This document shows, one piece after another, positions 61,671 to 64,000 of a stretch of 64,000 nucleotides of DNA. Origin of the DNA: Cenococcum geophilum 1.58 (lineage: Eukaryota > Ascomycota > Dothideomycetes > Gloniales > Gloniaceae); assembly GCA_001692895.1 (NCBI GenBank), contig KV748179.1:372001-436000 (forward strand), written 5' to 3'. The position numbers and the translations under genes are program-made. A model generated the notes under the pieces. It had not been told where the DNA came from and did no database searches. It saw nothing but the letters and a program-made list of their open reading frames with translations. Numbering within the stretch: the stretch's first letter is position 1; each line of letters starts with the position of its first letter.

Positions 61671-62254
61671 ATCTATCTATCGCAGTCACGTAAGGGGATA
61701 TTGATTTTAACTATATAATTAGGAGACGCAGGGCTATAAGGTCAGTCTAGGGCTAATTCTTAACAGTTTTACTAGTACCTAGCACTTAAATCTACTAAGG
61801 ATTTGCCCTAAAGTAACCAGATATCCCTAACCGCAAGCCTATGGCTACAAGACTATCTAACTGTAGTAGTTACACTAAGGCGGGTTCTTAGCGGTTTTGC
61901 TAGTTCCTAGCACCTGCTAAAGAATTGCCTTAAAGCGCTATCTATATATAATACATACTAAGTATAAGGGATAGTAGGTAGGAAAAGCAAATTAGCCACA
62001 TAGTAACTGTGTTTGATATTCGCGAATATTACAGGAGGTCTTAGCATTATGCGTTACTAAGATAAACACTGCTAAGTAATATATAGACGCTAGTATCTAT
62101 CTATCGCAGTTACGTAAGGGGATATTAATTTTAACCGTATAATTAGGAGACGTAGGGCTATAAGGTTACTCTAGGGCTAGTTCTTAGCAGTTTTGCTAGT
62201 ACCTAGCACTTAAATCTGCTAAGAATTTGCCCTAAAGTAACCAGATATCCCTAA
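61671..62254 (-). repeat. split direct repeats (B2-A2-B1) of the Ngaro-like element
   Basis: Two 160-bp direct repeats, 61671-61830 and 62095-62254, start ATCTATCTATCGCAG and end ATATCCCTAA. They enclose a 264-bp spacer (A2). Part of the spacer (about 61884-61945) is itself a diverged copy of the repeat's GTTTTGCTAGTACCTAGCAC section. Confidence 0.8.
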
Positions 62255-62280
62255 GCAAAGCTCCTACGCCTAATAAGATA

Positions 62281-62430
62281 TTACCGCATTCTACTATATT
62301 CTGCCATATTCTACTACATTACCGCATTCTACCATATTCTACCACATTACCGCATTCTACCATATTCTGCCACATTGCCGCATTCTGCTATATTCTGCCA
62401 CATTATCGCATTCTGCCATATTCTATTAAC
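62281..62430. repeat. tandem array of ATTCTGCCAYATTACCGC-type units
   Basis: About five imperfect units of roughly 30 bp between the recombinase region and the split repeats. The core ATTCTGCYATATTCTGCC also occurs in the Gypsy-1 LTR (about 6669-6690) and near 12312-12334. Confidence 0.8.
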
Positions 62431-62499
62431 CCTAACTTATAAGCCAACCAATTAGGATTTTCTATACCTAGTATGGAAAATCGCTATTAGTTTACTTAC

Positions 62500-63920
62500 C
62501 ACTAGCGCCTTAGCGGTAATCTTAATATCTAGCTAGCGATCCTTACGCTAAAAGCGGTACACTACACTAAAAGTAAGAGTTAAGGCGACGGAGGTTAGTG
62601 GTCTTAGTCCTAATATATAGGCGAAAGGCTTCTAATAACTACTAACCTAGTTACTAAATTTACTAATATAAACACCCTAAATCTTTAGCGAACTGGGCAG
62701 CGCCCTAGCGGAAAGAGTGGTTTAAATAGCTACTTAGGTTAATTCTAGCGGTTACTAGGCGGGAGGAAAGGATCTTGCAAACCCCTAGAGAGATAAAGGG
62801 TTTTCCATTAAGACTAAATAAGGGGGAGTTAAGGGGTTAGGGGTCCCTATTAAACAGCTTTATTATAGCAGCGACTAGGTATAATAGGCCGCCTACCGCT
62901 ACAATGGCGATATTGACGCCCTAGTATTACTTATCGGCTTTACTCTATTTAAGGCGGAATATTATCCTACTAGGCGTAAAGGTGATATCGCGTTAGGTAG
63001 CCTTTTTCGCTAGGAAAGTTATTTAGTTCTTAAGTTCCGCTATAGTATACGTAATCTTACCTATCTATAAAAATTCAGTAAATGCAAGGGTAAATACGGC
63101 ATCAGTGTTAATATCTAGTAGTAATAGGCCGTGTGTTACTACCTGGGCTAGAATATCCCTAGTAATAGGCTGCTTATCCTTCTTTACTAAGGAAGAGATA
63201 GCGGCTACTCTAGTAGGTAATTGGTGTACTATAGGATCCTTAAATACCGCAATTAAGATACTATAATCCACGTAACGTAAGCAAATTATAAAGACGTAGG
63301 CTTATAAGGTTTCGGCCTTAAGCCTACCTATCTATAGCTGGGAGGTACTAAACGCGCGGCGGGCAATCCATTCGCCTAGTTCACACGGCTTAGCTAGGTA
63401 GGGAGAGACTCCTTTAAGTACATAGTATAACTCCCAGCTATTAACTACTAAGGAATAGTTCCTATGGGTCGCTAGCGTAAGGCCATGCTAAAAAAGGAGT
63501 GCGTAGAGGTTAGATAGCGCGTTAACGTTATCTTTAAAGTTTATAGGCGGTTATAAGTAGTCTGTTAGGTTTCCGGCACCTAGTTAAAAACTTATTAGCT
63601 TTAGTAGTAGTAAATTAAGGGCCTAGTATAGGCAGAACTAATAGATAGCCGCGGCCTAGAATTAAGATAGTATATTAGCTAAGCCATTTAAATCACCTAG
63701 GATCTACTTCGCAGATAGTATAATATCGTAAGCTATAGCAGCCAGCAAGATCTTATAGAGTGATTTATTTACTACGCTATAGACGACGGTCTTTTTAATA
63801 CTATAGTAAACCACTATACTATTAGTATAAATAGATAGCGCGCTATACTGCTAGTTAGTAGACTATAGATTAAATACATAAGCAATAGCATGCATCTCCT
63901 TCGGATTAATATAGTCTACT
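62500..63920 (-). pseudogene. RNase H-like and tyrosine recombinase region of the Ngaro-like element
   Basis: The RNase H-like part (about 63600-63920) shows KEMHAIAYVFNL and AAIAYDIILSA, as in DIRS/Ngaro polyproteins. The recombinase (about 62500-63480) shows GEWIARRAFSTSQLQ, TLQAYVFIICLR, ITRDILAQVVTHG and, toward the end, the HSFR block of the catalytic His-x-x-Arg followed by a Tyr-containing segment (FRLYIRT). The recombinase family is the one I associate with XerD-like fungal proteins, distinct from the Crypton recombinases in this window. The coding region is broken many times. Confidence 0.6.
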
Positions 63921-64000
63921 TATTAACTGGGCTTAGGTAATATACTAAACGCCTAAGATTAAGGGAGGTTAGCAGTATACCACTACTAGTTATCCTTATA

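Larger units (their letters stand above)
61671..64000 (-). mobile_element. tyrosine-recombinase retroelement (Ngaro/DIRS-like), 3' part
   Basis: Fossil retroelement running past the window end. On the minus strand an RNase H-like region is followed by a tyrosine recombinase and then by a B-A-B arrangement of direct repeats (62254 down to 61671). That order (RT/RNase H, then recombinase, then split repeats) is the Ngaro plan. The reverse transcriptase and the 5' A repeat would lie beyond 64000. Broken many times. The low-coordinate end coincides within a base or two with the end of the TA-flanked inverted-repeat element. Confidence 0.62.

Overview
The window looks like filamentous ascomycete DNA (Pezizomycotina, probably Eurotiales, judged only from the kinase sequence and general gene style). 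It has two host loci with ordinary base composition and more than 50 kb of AT-rich, transposon-filled DNA. In the transposon-filled parts CpA and TpG are scarce, TpA is abundant, and stops sit mostly where Gln or Trp codons are expected. This is the usual footprint of repeat-induced point mutation (RIP).

Layout. 1-985: 3' part of a Ca2+/calmodulin-dependent protein kinase gene (cmkA type). 1877-13735: a Crypton (tyrosine-recombinase DNA transposon), opened by a small LTR element (2394-4142), a MITE (4325-4707) and a full-length Gypsy fossil (6636-12824). 13739-19823: a 6.1 kb terminal-inverted-repeat transposon with at least one very intron-rich gene whose introns look alike. 20119-22765: a fluG-type gene (amidohydrolase plus glutamine synthetase domains) that appears decayed. 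22799-25842: a Harbinger-like transposon inserted 34 bp upstream of the longest fluG-like reading frame. 26032-31792: a second Crypton, itself opened by three insertions. 31795-61668: a TA-flanked inverted-repeat element split by a Tad1-type LINE (32618-61622). That LINE contains a pogo/Fot1 transposon, an ORF1-only LINE, and three nested Gypsy fossils (A 40711-60745 holding B 42088-48090 and C 52812-60599). 61671-64000: the 3' end of a tyrosine-recombinase retroelement (Ngaro/DIRS-like) with split direct repeats, running off the window.

Because many insertions keep target-site duplications, and the two Cryptons act as each other's empty site, the order of events can be read. If everything mobile is removed, cmkA's 3' flank (to about 1876) joins 19824, and the fluG-like promoter flank (22798) joins 25843. 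Host DNA totals about 5 kb.

The most unusual observations are: the intron-dense transposon with repeated intron motifs and a matching MITE; both Crypton copies ending at TATC exactly where an inverted-repeat element begins; a LINE that kept ORF1 and the 3' UTR but lost ORF2; the B-A-B split repeats beside an RNase H plus tyrosine recombinase coding region; and the decayed fluG-like gene next to a transposon. All identifications come from reading translations by eye and from memory of the families. No database search was possible.
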